A DNA stretch of 6,543 nucleotides from Phycisphaeraceae bacterium (GTDB taxonomy: Bacteria > Planctomycetota > Phycisphaerae > Phycisphaerales > Phycisphaeraceae), in contig JAESSU010000455.1 of NCBI GenBank assembly GCA_016763955.1, positions 1 to 6,543 of the forward strand. The letters are read 5' to 3'. Below the pieces are notes generated by a model, which saw nothing but the letters and a program-made list of their open reading frames with translations, was not told where the DNA came from and did no database searches. Of this stretch, positions 1-5,832 are shown in pieces. Every line of letters begins with the position of its first letter. Position 1 is the first letter of the stretch. The translations under genes and the position numbers were made by a program.

Positions 1-435
1 GGCAACTCCAACTGGCGCGGCCCCGTCTGGATGCCTATCAATTACCTGTTCATTGAAGCACTCTATAAATACCATCACTTCTATGGCAAGAGCTTCACCG
101 TCGAATATCCCACCGGATCGGGAAACAAAGTGACACTCAAAGTAGTTGCAGATGAACTGACCAAACGACTCACCAAACTCTTTGTGCCAAACGAACAAAA
201 CATCCGCCCCTGCAACATCGGACTCAACACCCTCGCTGATCACAAACAGTTTCGTGACAAAGTATTCTTCCACGAATACTTCCACGCAGACACGGGTAAG
301 GGCTTAGGCGCATCGCATCAAACGGGCTGGACGGCGCTGATTGCATTACTACTTCAGCAACAAGCAGACGACCCGGTGATCTCCTATGCGCACCATCATT
401 CGTTTGAGCCTGCTGATGAGCCCCGAAAAAAATAA
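1..435 (+). CDS. C-terminal part of a GH63/MGH1-like glycoside hydrolase (glucosidase family), 5' end outside window
   Basis: The frame is open from base 1 and ends in TAA at 433-435, so 144 C-terminal residues are visible. The start lies upstream of the window, and the ATG at 31 is an internal methionine. The opening GNSNWRGPVWMPINYL and the later HEYFHADTGKGLGASHQTGW are hallmark segments of the (alpha/alpha)6-barrel of bacterial GH63 glucosidases and mannosylglycerate-hydrolase-like enzymes. The glutamate of HEYF (codon 274-276) is at the position expected for one of the two catalytic acids; this comes from family knowledge, not alignment. Such enzymes hydrolyse alpha-glucosidic or related bonds in oligosaccharides or compatible solutes; the substrate here cannot be told. 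The last ~20 residues (after TALIALLLQQQ) are a hydrophilic tail. The gene converges on sthA. I see no plus-strand terminator after it. Confidence 0.85.
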   Translation, partial: GNSNWRGPVWMPINYLFIEALYKYHHFYGKSFTVEYPTGSGNKVTLKVVADELTKRLTKLFVPNEQNIRPCNIGLNTLADHKQFRDKVFFHEYFHADTGKGLGASHQTGWTALIALLLQQQADDPVISYAHHHSFEPADEPRKK

Positions 436-439
436 TGAC

Positions 440-477
440 AAAAAAACCCCGCAAGTTCGAATGAGCGAACTTACAGG
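440..477 (-). terminator. Rho-independent terminator for the minus-strand sthA transcript
   Basis: Read on the minus strand, CCTGTAAGTTCG (477-466) pairs with CGAACTTGCGGG (459-448) across a 6-nt loop. This gives a 12-bp stem with two G-U wobbles. One G and a run of seven T (446-440) follow. On the plus strand the two wobbles become A-C mismatches and no T-run follows, so it works in the minus direction only. It lies about 155 nt past the sthA stop and a few bases past the stop of the converging glycosidase gene, which leaves sthA a long 3' UTR. Confidence 0.8.
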
Positions 478-525
478 ATTCTATTTGAAAACTAGCATTT
501 CTATTGCTGCTAAACATCACGGATT

Positions 526-560
526 GCATCTTGCGATGCCTCAGCGACACATTGTGTCGC
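526..560 (-). other. Two adjacent hairpins in the sthA 3' untranslated region
   Basis: GCATC (526-530) pairs with GATGC (535-539) over a 4-nt loop. GCGACAC (544-550) pairs with GTGTCGC (554-560) over a 3-nt loop. Both are perfect stems lying between the sthA stop and its terminator, so they would be transcribed as part of the sthA 3' UTR. They could protect the mRNA end or form part of a 3'-derived small RNA. The sequence shows only the pairing; function is inference. I see no gene in 436-632. Confidence 0.4.
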
Positions 561-632
561 AGCTATTGCCCGTAACGATGTCGAGCGTTATTCAAGACCA
601 ATTAGCTGCAATGAAGCACTCGCGTGCCATAT

Positions 633-2036
633 TTAAACGTTGGCGAGTTTATTTGAGCCGTTTAGGGCGGCGATTTTGTAGGCTTCAGCGAGGGTCGGAT
701 AGTTAAAGACGTTGTGAATAAAATAATCCACCGTGCCTTCTAATGCCATGACCGCTTGGCCGATATGGATGAGTTCCGTAGCGCCCGTGCCTAGACAATG
801 AACACCGACGATTTTGCGTGTTTCTTGATGGATGAGCAATTTGAGCATGCCAATGGCATCGCCTAGAAGTTGGCCGCGGGCGACTACTGAGTAGCGGGCA
901 ATACCTGCTTCGTAGGGGATACCTTCTTTGGTGAGTTGCTGTTCGGTTTTGCCGACCATGGAGAGTTCGGGGATTGTAAAGACACCAAAGGGGAACAGTT
1001 CGGGCATGGAATGAATGGGCTGATCGTAAGCATGACAGACGGCGATACGGCCTTGCTCCATGGCGGTTGAGGCAAGTGCGGGGAAGCCGATGATATCACC
1101 CACTGCATAGATGTGTTCGACGTTGGTTTGGTAGTTCTCGTTCACTTCCAAACGTTCACGGTCATCGAAACTCACGCCGACATTATCTAAACCCAGTTCG
1201 CCGCATATCCCTTGTCGGCCCACCGCATAAAGAAGCGTTTCTGCATTGAGATTTTTGCCTGATTCAAGTGTCGCTTGCACGAGGGTTCTGCCATCGCGTT
1301 CACTGGTGACGGTGACGATTTTTTCCACTTTTTCATTGAGTCTGAGCGTCACGCCTGTTTTGCGCATGTGGTACTGAAGTGATTCGGAGATTTCTGAATC
1401 GAGGAATCCGAGGACTTGGTTGCGGCCTTCAATTAAGGTGACGCGGACACCTAGTGCTGCCATGGTGCAGGCATATTCTGTGCCGATGACACCGCCGCCG
1501 ACGACGATCATGGATTTGGGGATGGATTCGAGTTTGAGCAGGCCATCGGAGCAAAAGACAAATTGATTGTCGAATGGGATATTCGCCGGTCGCGCAGGCC
1601 GTGTACCCACCCCTAGGACAAACGTGTCTGCGGTGATCATTTCGTTATCAACCTCGCGTTCGATAACACAGAGATTGGGGCCTTCAAAGCGGGCTTTACC
1701 CCAGATCAATTCCACATTGTTACGATCAAATGCATCTTGAATGACATTCCATTCATTGCGGATGACGTTTTGACTCACTGCGGCAAGGTCTGCGATGGTG
1801 ATGTCTCGTTTGAGTTTATTGTTTCGCCCATAGAGTCCGCGATTTTGGCTGCCTGTAAGGTGCATGACCGCTTCACGAAGCGCTTTGGAGGGGATGGTGC
1901 CTGTGTTGACCATTACGCCGCCGACAAAGGGGGACTTTTCGATGACGCAAACGGACTTGCCGAGTTTTGCTGCTTGAATAGCTGCACGTTGTCCTGCGGG
2001 GCCTGATCCAACAACTGCACAATCGTAATGCTTCAT
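633..2036 (-). CDS. sthA: Soluble (Si-specific) NAD(P)+ transhydrogenase
   Basis: This 467-residue cytoplasmic flavoprotein belongs to the pyridine nucleotide-disulfide oxidoreductase fold. By family it passes hydride between NADPH and NAD+ through FAD and balances the two cofactor pools. It shows an N-terminal FAD motif GSGPAG (10-15), a second dinucleotide motif GGGVIG (180-185) with E203 at the end of the next strand, and the second FAD motif YAVGD. It also has the segments GVFTIPELSMVGKTEQQL and FNYPTLAEAYKIAALNG, which closely match proteobacterial SthA as I recall it. The redox disulfide of lipoamide dehydrogenases is absent: the two cysteine positions in GGVMVNTGTIPSK are M42 and T47. 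The catalytic histidine of the HPT motif is replaced by Y446. These changes separate SthA from dihydrolipoyl dehydrogenase, glutathione reductase and mercuric reductase. The ATG at 2036 is preceded by AAGGAA six bases upstream. Length is normal for SthA. Confidence 0.93.
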   Translation of the reverse strand: MKHYDCAVVGSGPAGQRAAIQAAKLGKSVCVIEKSPFVGGVMVNTGTIPSKALREAVMHLTGSQNRGLYGRNNKLKRDITIADLAAVSQNVIRNEWNVIQDAFDRNNVELIWGKARFEGPNLCVIEREVDNEMITADTFVLGVGTRPARPANIPFDNQFVFCSDGLLKLESIPKSMIVVGGGVIGTEYACTMAALGVRVTLIEGRNQVLGFLDSEISESLQYHMRKTGVTLRLNEKVEKIVTVTSERDGRTLVQATLESGKNLNAETLLYAVGRQGICGELGLDNVGVSFDDRERLEVNENYQTNVEHIYAVGDIIGFPALASTAMEQGRIAVCHAYDQPIHSMPELFPFGVFTIPELSMVGKTEQQLTKEGIPYEAGIARYSVVARGQLLGDAIGMLKLLIHQETRKIVGVHCLGTGATELIHIGQAVMALEGTVDYFIHNVFNYPTLAEAYKIAALNGSNKLANV

Positions 2037-2278
2037 AGCGATTCCTTATTGGTTTACCAGATGATTCCGCAAGCGGGTGATCTGATCAATATCGGCAGGT
2101 GAGCTTTGGCGCGGTGAGTCATGTCCTGTTATACCCAAATGCGCGATTACTCGGACGTAGTGATTGCATAAGCCCTGTAATAACAAGGGATTTCAAAAAT
2201 AAAAATGCCGGTAGTTTTTTTTTATTAAAACAAGACTGCGTTATCGGGCGGAGTATGGCAACTAGACCTCGAACTATT
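2037..2278. other. Gap between mnmA stop and sthA start; AT-rich inverted repeat and a hairpin, no convincing gene
   Basis: AATAAAAA (2198-2205) is inverted as TTTTTATT (2219-2226) around a 13-nt spacer. A run of nine T sits on the plus strand at 2215-2223, with T-rich runs on the minus strand too. It could be a weak terminator for mnmA, but the stem is all A/T. A second structure, GCGATTACT (2143-2151) with AGTGATTGC (2159-2167), makes a 9-bp stem with two wobbles when read on the plus strand. TATAAC on the minus strand (2133-2128) resembles a -10 box, but no acceptable -35 lies 16-18 bp before it. The sthA promoter is therefore not fixed. Confidence 0.35.
2042..2047 (-). promoter_or_regulatory. 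Ribosome binding site of sthA
   Basis: On the minus strand this reads AAGGAA, ending five bases before the ATG at 2036. It supports that start for the transhydrogenase. Confidence 0.7.
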
Positions 2279-3397
2279 TTATGACGAGATTGCTTCGTCG
2301 ATCCAGCCGCCGCCGATGCATTGGTCACCGAGATAGCAAACCACAGCCTGCCCGCAAGTCACTGCTTCAACGGGCTTATCAAAGGTGATGGCTAACTGAC
2401 CGTCGCCGGTGACTTGAACGGTGGCTGGCTCGGGCGGTGAGTTGTATCGGATTTTGGCTTCACAGCGAATCGGCTGCTGGGGAGGATCGATGAGCCAATT
2501 GGTTTGAGAAGCTTTAAGGCCAATTGACATTAGATCGTCTTTAAGGCCCACGGTGATGGTGTTGGCGACGGGGTCTCGATGGGTGACATAAATGGGATAG
2601 CCCAAGGCAACTCCGACTTTACGACGTTGTCCAATGGTAAAGTGCTGATGTCCGGGATGTTCGCCCACTTGCTTGCCATCACGGTCTAAAATTTTGCCCA
2701 CATGCACCGCATTCGGTGATTTTTCAGTCACCAACCGGGCGTAATCATTGTCAGGCACGAAACAGATTTCTTGGCTATCAGGCTTATTAAAGACGGGCAA
2801 CTTATGTGCTTGGGCATAGGCTCGGACATCGGGCTTGACCATTTCACCAATGGGCAAAAGCATTTTACGCAGGCGATCAATTTTTGAACCAAACAAAACG
2901 TAACTCTGATCCTTGGACTGATCCACCCCTCGTAACAAACGCGGTGTCGGGCTAGCATGATCCACGCGAGCGTAATGCCCCGTGGCTACAAAATCCGCAT
3001 CAATGGTTTGGGCATAGTTCAAGAGTTTGCCAAATTTAAGCCAGTCATTACAGCGGACACAGGGATTGGGCGTGCGTCCTGCATTGTATTCATCCACAAA
3101 ATAATTGATGATTCGACCAAAGTCTGCTCGAAAATTTAGAACATAAAAAGGAATCTCAAGCATCGCAGCCACCAGACGCGCATCATCTGCATCATTGACT
3201 GAGCAGCAACCTTGCTTACCTTCACGAACCTTAGTCGGATCACAGGTATAGCCCTCTTCTACGGAGTCTTCACTGCCAAGGCGCATAAAACAGCCGACGA
3301 CTTCGTGGCCCGCTTCTTTGAGCATGCAAGCAACGACGGAACTATCCACGCCGCCGCTCATTGCGACGAGAATTTTACTAGATCGAGTAGGTAACAT
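2279..3397 (-). CDS. mnmA: tRNA-specific 2-thiouridylase MnmA
   Basis: This cytoplasmic enzyme adenylates U34 of the Lys, Glu and Gln tRNAs and replaces the 2-oxygen with sulfur delivered by a persulfide relay. From the ATG at 3397 it has 372 residues, normal for the family. The ATP-pyrophosphatase loop is SGGVDSS (14-20). The catalytic cysteine is C116 in NPCVRCN, and the partner that forms the persulfide is C212 in DSQEICF. GHYAR (140-144), FTIGQRR and the closing GGGWI are also typical. An insertion at about 41-66 carries C52 and an adjacent C64-C65 pair in GCCSVNDADDAR, a form I associate with planctomycetes and some other phyla but not E. coli. The frame also opens at a TTG (3412), which adds MYNIK. 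I prefer the ATG because it places SGGVDSS at the usual distance from the start. Neither start has a good ribosome binding site. Confidence 0.95.
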   Translation of the reverse strand: MLPTRSSKILVAMSGGVDSSVVACMLKEAGHEVVGCFMRLGSEDSVEEGYTCDPTKVREGKQGCCSVNDADDARLVAAMLEIPFYVLNFRADFGRIINYFVDEYNAGRTPNPCVRCNDWLKFGKLLNYAQTIDADFVATGHYARVDHASPTPRLLRGVDQSKDQSYVLFGSKIDRLRKMLLPIGEMVKPDVRAYAQAHKLPVFNKPDSQEICFVPDNDYARLVTEKSPNAVHVGKILDRDGKQVGEHPGHQHFTIGQRRKVGVALGYPIYVTHRDPVANTITVGLKDDLMSIGLKASQTNWLIDPPQQPIRCEAKIRYNSPPEPATVQVTGDGQLAITFDKPVEAVTCGQAVVCYLGDQCIGGGWIDEAISS

Positions 3398-3403
3398 CTT
3401 AAT

Positions 3404-3409
3404 ATTGTA
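3404..3409 (-). promoter_or_regulatory. Possible -10 box of mnmA, giving a leaderless or very short-leader mRNA
   Basis: On the minus strand TACAAT ends six bases before the mnmA ATG at 3397, so transcription would start at or next to the start codon. That would fit the lack of a ribosome binding site. The -35 position at 17-bp spacing reads TCGCGA, a poor match, so this is a weak call. Confidence 0.3.
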
Positions 3410-3440
3410 CAAGAGGGGTCAGAGGCTCGCGACTAAGACG

Positions 3441-3450
3441 AGTTCATAGG
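3441..3450 (+). repeat. Left copy of putative target-site duplication
   Basis: AGTTCATAGG directly abuts the left end of the 180-bp element. The matching copy at 3631-3640 reads AATTCATAGG, 9 of 10 identical and in the same orientation. Direct repeats immediately outside inverted ends are the classical trace of transposition. Confidence 0.65.
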
Positions 3451-3468
3451 CAGGGAAAACGCATGTCC
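3451..3468 (+). repeat. Left terminal inverted repeat of the MITE-like element
   Basis: Eighteen bases that pair with 3613-3630 with two mismatches (positions 1 and 6). The inner 12 bases, AAACGCATGTCC, are a perfect match. Confidence 0.75.
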
Positions 3469-3474
3469 CCCTGC

Positions 3475-3484
3475 CTTGGCGAGC
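3475..3484 (+). repeat. Left subterminal inverted block
   Basis: CTTGGCGAGC is the exact reverse complement of 3593-3602. It is nested inside the terminal repeats and in the same order in both arms. Confidence 0.65.
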
Positions 3485-3503
3485 TAGGCTGCGATAGCCG
3501 ATT

Positions 3504-3518
3504 TTGACCGATGGTCAA
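3504..3518. repeat. Palindrome TTGAC-N5-GTCAA, left copy
   Basis: TTGACC and GGTCAA are separated by three bases. The second copy is at 3558-3572, with starts 54 bp apart. Both are preceded by TT on the plus strand, giving a shared TTTTGACC. Such a symmetric site could bind a dimeric protein, either a transposase or a host regulator. The first three bases are TTG and open a long frame into the downstream gene, but they are not a credible start codon. Confidence 0.5.
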
Positions 3519-3557
3519 CTGAAAAACCGTCAGCACAGTAATTTGCACGCCCTATTT

Positions 3558-3572
3558 TTGACCTGCAGTCAA
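3558..3572. repeat. Palindrome TTGAC-N5-GTCAA, right copy
   Basis: TTGAC and GTCAA are separated by five bases. This is the right-arm partner of the site at 3504-3518. It is followed three bases later by a perfect 14-bp palindrome, TCGTGTCGACACGA (3575-3588). Confidence 0.5.
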
Positions 3573-3592
3573 TCTCGTGTCGACACGACACG

Positions 3593-3602
3593 GCTCGCCA
3601 AG
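3593..3602 (-). repeat. Right subterminal inverted block
   Basis: GCTCGCCAAG on the plus strand is the exact complement of the left block at 3475-3484. Confidence 0.65.
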
Positions 3603-3612
3603 ACAATTCGCA

Positions 3613-3630
3613 GGACATGCGTTTACCCTA
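3613..3630 (-). repeat. Right terminal inverted repeat of the MITE-like element
   Basis: On the minus strand this reads TAGGGTAAACGCATGTCC and matches the left terminus in 16 of 18 positions. It ends exactly where the right copy of the flanking direct repeat begins. Confidence 0.75.
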
Positions 3631-3640
3631 AATTCATAGG
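3631..3640 (+). repeat. Right copy of putative target-site duplication
   Basis: AATTCATAGG follows the right terminus with no gap and matches 3441-3450 in 9 of 10 positions. The next two bases, CA, also match what follows the left copy, but there they belong to the element. Confidence 0.65.
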
Positions 3641-3780
3641 CAAAGGCAAGAGCCATCAAAAAAGACTCCCGCACACACTGCTGACAACGTTTTTCGCTTC
3701 CGGGGGATGCCAGATGAAACGCAGGTCAGTTGGATCGTGTATATTAAGCAGATCAACTAATATTCTTGAATTTATCATCC

Positions 3781-3785
3781 AGGAG
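3781..3785 (+). promoter_or_regulatory. Ribosome binding site that sets the start of the secreted-protein gene
   Basis: AGGAG lies six bases before the ATG at 3792. It fixes the start there and rules out the TTG at 3504, which would add 96 residues ahead of the signal peptide and run through the mobile element. I see no convincing -35/-10 pair between 3641 and 3780; TATATT at 3740-3745 and TAATAT at 3758-3763 are the best -10-like words. Confidence 0.75.
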
Positions 3786-3791
3786 CAGAGT

Positions 3792-5789
3792 ATGTTTCTA
3801 TGTCGGCTCACCGCTGTCACTTTTGCCATCACCCTGATTGCAATCGTGCTTTCACCCACCGTCTCTGTGTTTGCTCAGCCCCAGGTAACGGACAATCAAG
3901 TCCAGTTGGTGGAAACCTTTGACTTACTGCCCAGTCAGTATCAAATGATTCTGGCCGTGCCGGACTTAAGAACCCTAAGCGACCGCGCGGCCCAGATCAA
4001 TGACAAGCTTAAGCTCCAGATCACCGGCTTAACGGATCTACTGAATGAATTTAAACGTGCCATGGGGATGGATCGCGGTGTCGATAGCAAAGGCTCAATG
4101 TTCCTAGTTGTCGAAAATTTGGAAAGCCTCTTACCCCCCGACCCTTCGGACAAAGAAGAGCGTCCCGCACCTGCTCCGCGTTTTGTAGCTTTGATTCCCG
4201 TCTCCGACTACGCTGAATTTGCAGCCAACTTTGGCGGTTCTGCTGATGACCTGGTTGCAACTTTGACACTGCCTTCAAGTCAGAGGGCTTACAGCAAAAT
4301 TCACAACGGTTATGCGATCATCAGCTCAAGCAAAAAGAGAGTCGAAGATTATACCCCGGGCCTAACCCGCCGGGCTTTAGCGCAACTCGTTAGCGACAGT
4401 GGCACACAGGTTCTTGTCCGTAGTGATATCAGTTTGATCCTCAAGCCTCAAGGCATGCCTGACTATGCCTACGAACATCTGGTGAACATTGTCAAGACGA
4501 GCCTGTCACCAGAAGATCAAGAAGAAGTCCCAGTCAACACCGATACGGATCAGAAGACCAATGGCCAAGTCATCGCCGATGTTTGTCACAACGCCCTACT
4601 CCGAGCGGTCAAAGACAGCGACCACATCGTCATCGGTTTTAGCAGTACCGATCAAGGCATGAACATCAACATGGCCATGACCTTCAAACCTAGCTCAAGC
4701 ATGACTCGAATCTTTACAGGAGCTGCTGATCCAACAACGGTTCTTGACCGTCTACCTAACCGTGACTATCTCTATAGTTTTGCCACCCGTCTAGATCAAA
4801 TTCAGTCGCGTAAGCTCATCGACAACCTCACCGCAGAACTCAATGCTAGTAGCGTGTGGTATGGCCCACTATTTAATGATGCCTCCCCACTACTTGAGCA
4901 GATTCAGGAAGTCGGCCATGTGTTCTATGCACCCCAGGGCCCTATCGGATTATCAACCCGTGTCATGAACATCGTCGTTATCTTGAAAGTCCCCGACGCT
5001 CAGAGTTTTGTCAGCAGCTTTGAACAGTTCCTAACTCAAGCCAACGGTAAAAGCTATCCCATGGGCCCCATGCTCAAAGATGAAACCGCAGAAACCGACA
5101 GTCGTCCACACGTAAGTGTCACCAGCCTGTTTGCCGCCAACGCGCTTTCCGATGACCGAGCAAAGATTGCCCAGTATCAGCTTCAGTACAACATGCCCAT
5201 ACGCGTGCAGGCCAAAATGAATAACCTCTCCCGCCGCATGATGATGCTTGGACTTAACAATCAAGAAGGCTATATCACCGCAGTCGATCAAAACACCGTT
5301 GTGTTAACCACTGCCACGGACGCACAGATCATCAAAGATACTTTGACACTGCTTAACAAAACAGACGCAGGCGGCCTAAGCCAAATCCCGTCATTAATAA
5401 AAGCCAACGCACTAGGTCTTAAAAATGCTTCAGGCCAATTCCATGGCAATGTGGTCAACACCCTGCAAGGGGCATACAAACTCATCGAACTCTTAATGGG
5501 TAAACAGGACCTTGACCCAGTCTTTCCCGCTGATCTAATGCCAATGTCAATCAGTTACAAGACCCTGAAAAACACCATCACAGCAAGGATTCATCTGCCT
5601 TTGGACACGATCACTTATCTGCGAGATGATGCAATGACGATCCTTGAACCCCTGTTTCCCAAGCCGGTAATCAACCCAAATGGTTTCGAGAACACCCCCA
5701 GCCAAAAACGACGCCAAGAACAACGCCCAGGAGCAGACATGGGCATGCCTGACGAGGGCATGTTCGACCCAACGATGATGGGCAACTAA
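3792..5789 (+). CDS. Secreted protein of unknown function, 665 residues
   Basis: I do not recognise the family with confidence; it resembles large exported proteins annotated as hypothetical in planctomycetes, perhaps DUF3352-like. A Sec signal peptide is clear: a short basic start (MFLCR), a hydrophobic core to about residue 26, and a likely cut after VFA at 28-29. The mature part begins with LLPSQYQMILAVPDL (45-59). It has a proline- and acid-rich linker near 114-129, then the strand-rich segment FVALIPVSDYAEF (131-143) leading to GYAIISSS (from 173). A similar pairing seems to recur later: VVILKVPDAQSF (around 400) and GYITAVDQNTVVLTT (from 493). This suggests two related halves, but the similarity is weak and by eye. 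The mature chain has only one cysteine, in DVCHNAL. The last 38 residues (628-665) are a low-complexity tail rich in Gln, Arg, Met and Gly. No catalytic motif is visible. It is followed after 43 bp by a glycosidase gene, so a role at the cell surface or periplasm is plausible. Confidence 0.85.
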   Translation: MFLCRLTAVTFAITLIAIVLSPTVSVFAQPQVTDNQVQLVETFDLLPSQYQMILAVPDLRTLSDRAAQINDKLKLQITGLTDLLNEFKRAMGMDRGVDSKGSMFLVVENLESLLPPDPSDKEERPAPAPRFVALIPVSDYAEFAANFGGSADDLVATLTLPSSQRAYSKIHNGYAIISSSKKRVEDYTPGLTRRALAQLVSDSGTQVLVRSDISLILKPQGMPDYAYEHLVNIVKTSLSPEDQEEVPVNTDTDQKTNGQVIADVCHNALLRAVKDSDHIVIGFSSTDQGMNINMAMTFKPSSSMTRIFTGAADPTTVLDRLPNRDYLYSFATRLDQIQSRKLIDNLTAELNASSVWYGPLFNDASPLLEQIQEVGHVFYAPQGPIGLSTRVMNIVVILKVPDAQSFVSSFEQFLTQANGKSYPMGPMLKDETAETDSRPHVSVTSLFAANALSDDRAKIAQYQLQYNMPIRVQAKMNNLSRRMMMLGLNNQEGYITAVDQNTVVLTTATDAQIIKDTLTLLNKTDAGGLSQIPSLIKANALGLKNASGQFHGNVVNTLQGAYKLIELLMGKQDLDPVFPADLMPMSISYKTLKNTITARIHLPLDTITYLRDDAMTILEPLFPKPVINPNGFENTPSQKRRQEQRPGADMGMPDEGMFDPTMMGN

Positions 5790-5832
5790 CGACACGCATC
5801 CTACAACTTGGCAAGTCAATTTCTAATTAACC

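Larger units (their letters stand above)
3451..3630. mobile_element. MITE-like non-autonomous element, 180 bp, with terminal inverted repeats
   Basis: The left end CAGGGAAAACGCATGTCC (3451-3468) is repeated in inverted orientation at the right end as TAGGGTAAACGCATGTCC (3630-3613), 16 of 18 identical. Further in, CTTGGCGAGC (3475-3484) is matched perfectly by the complement of 3593-3602. Next, TTGACCGATGGTCAA (3504-3518) matches the complement of 3558-3572 in 12 of 15 positions. The blocks are in the same order in both arms; the gap after the terminal block is 6 bp on the left and 10 bp on the right, and the next gap is 19 and 20 bp. A near-perfect 10-bp direct repeat flanks the whole. No transposase is encoded. 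Ends beginning CAGGG with 8-10 bp duplications recall the ISAs1 family, but this assignment is from memory and tentative. The element lies 53 bp before mnmA and 161 bp before the secreted-protein gene. The alternative is a purely regulatory palindrome cluster, which would not explain the flanking direct repeat. Confidence 0.7.

Noticed and set aside
386..706. Plus-strand 106-residue ORF
   Set aside because: It overlaps the end of the GH63-like gene, the minus-strand terminator and the end of sthA. Its composition is not protein-like and it has no ribosome binding site.
633..2036. Dihydrolipoyl dehydrogenase or mercuric reductase as the identity of the flavoprotein
   Set aside because: The redox cysteine pair and the HPT histidine are both missing, while SthA-specific segments are present.
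2099..2328. Short ORFs on both strands in the sthA-mnmA gap
   Set aside because: They cover AT-rich non-coding sequence and overlap the mnmA end; there is no ribosome binding site or recognisable content.
3504..3791. Upstream extension of the secreted protein to a TTG start at 3504 (761 residues)
   Set aside because: The added 96 residues would precede a clear signal peptide and cross the mobile element. The ATG at 3792 has AGGAG at ideal spacing.
3398..3791. tRNA, riboswitch or CRISPR in the divergent gap
   Set aside because: There is no T-loop GTTCRA with an acceptor stem, no known riboswitch core and no regularly spaced direct repeats. The structure is explained by the paired inverted arms.
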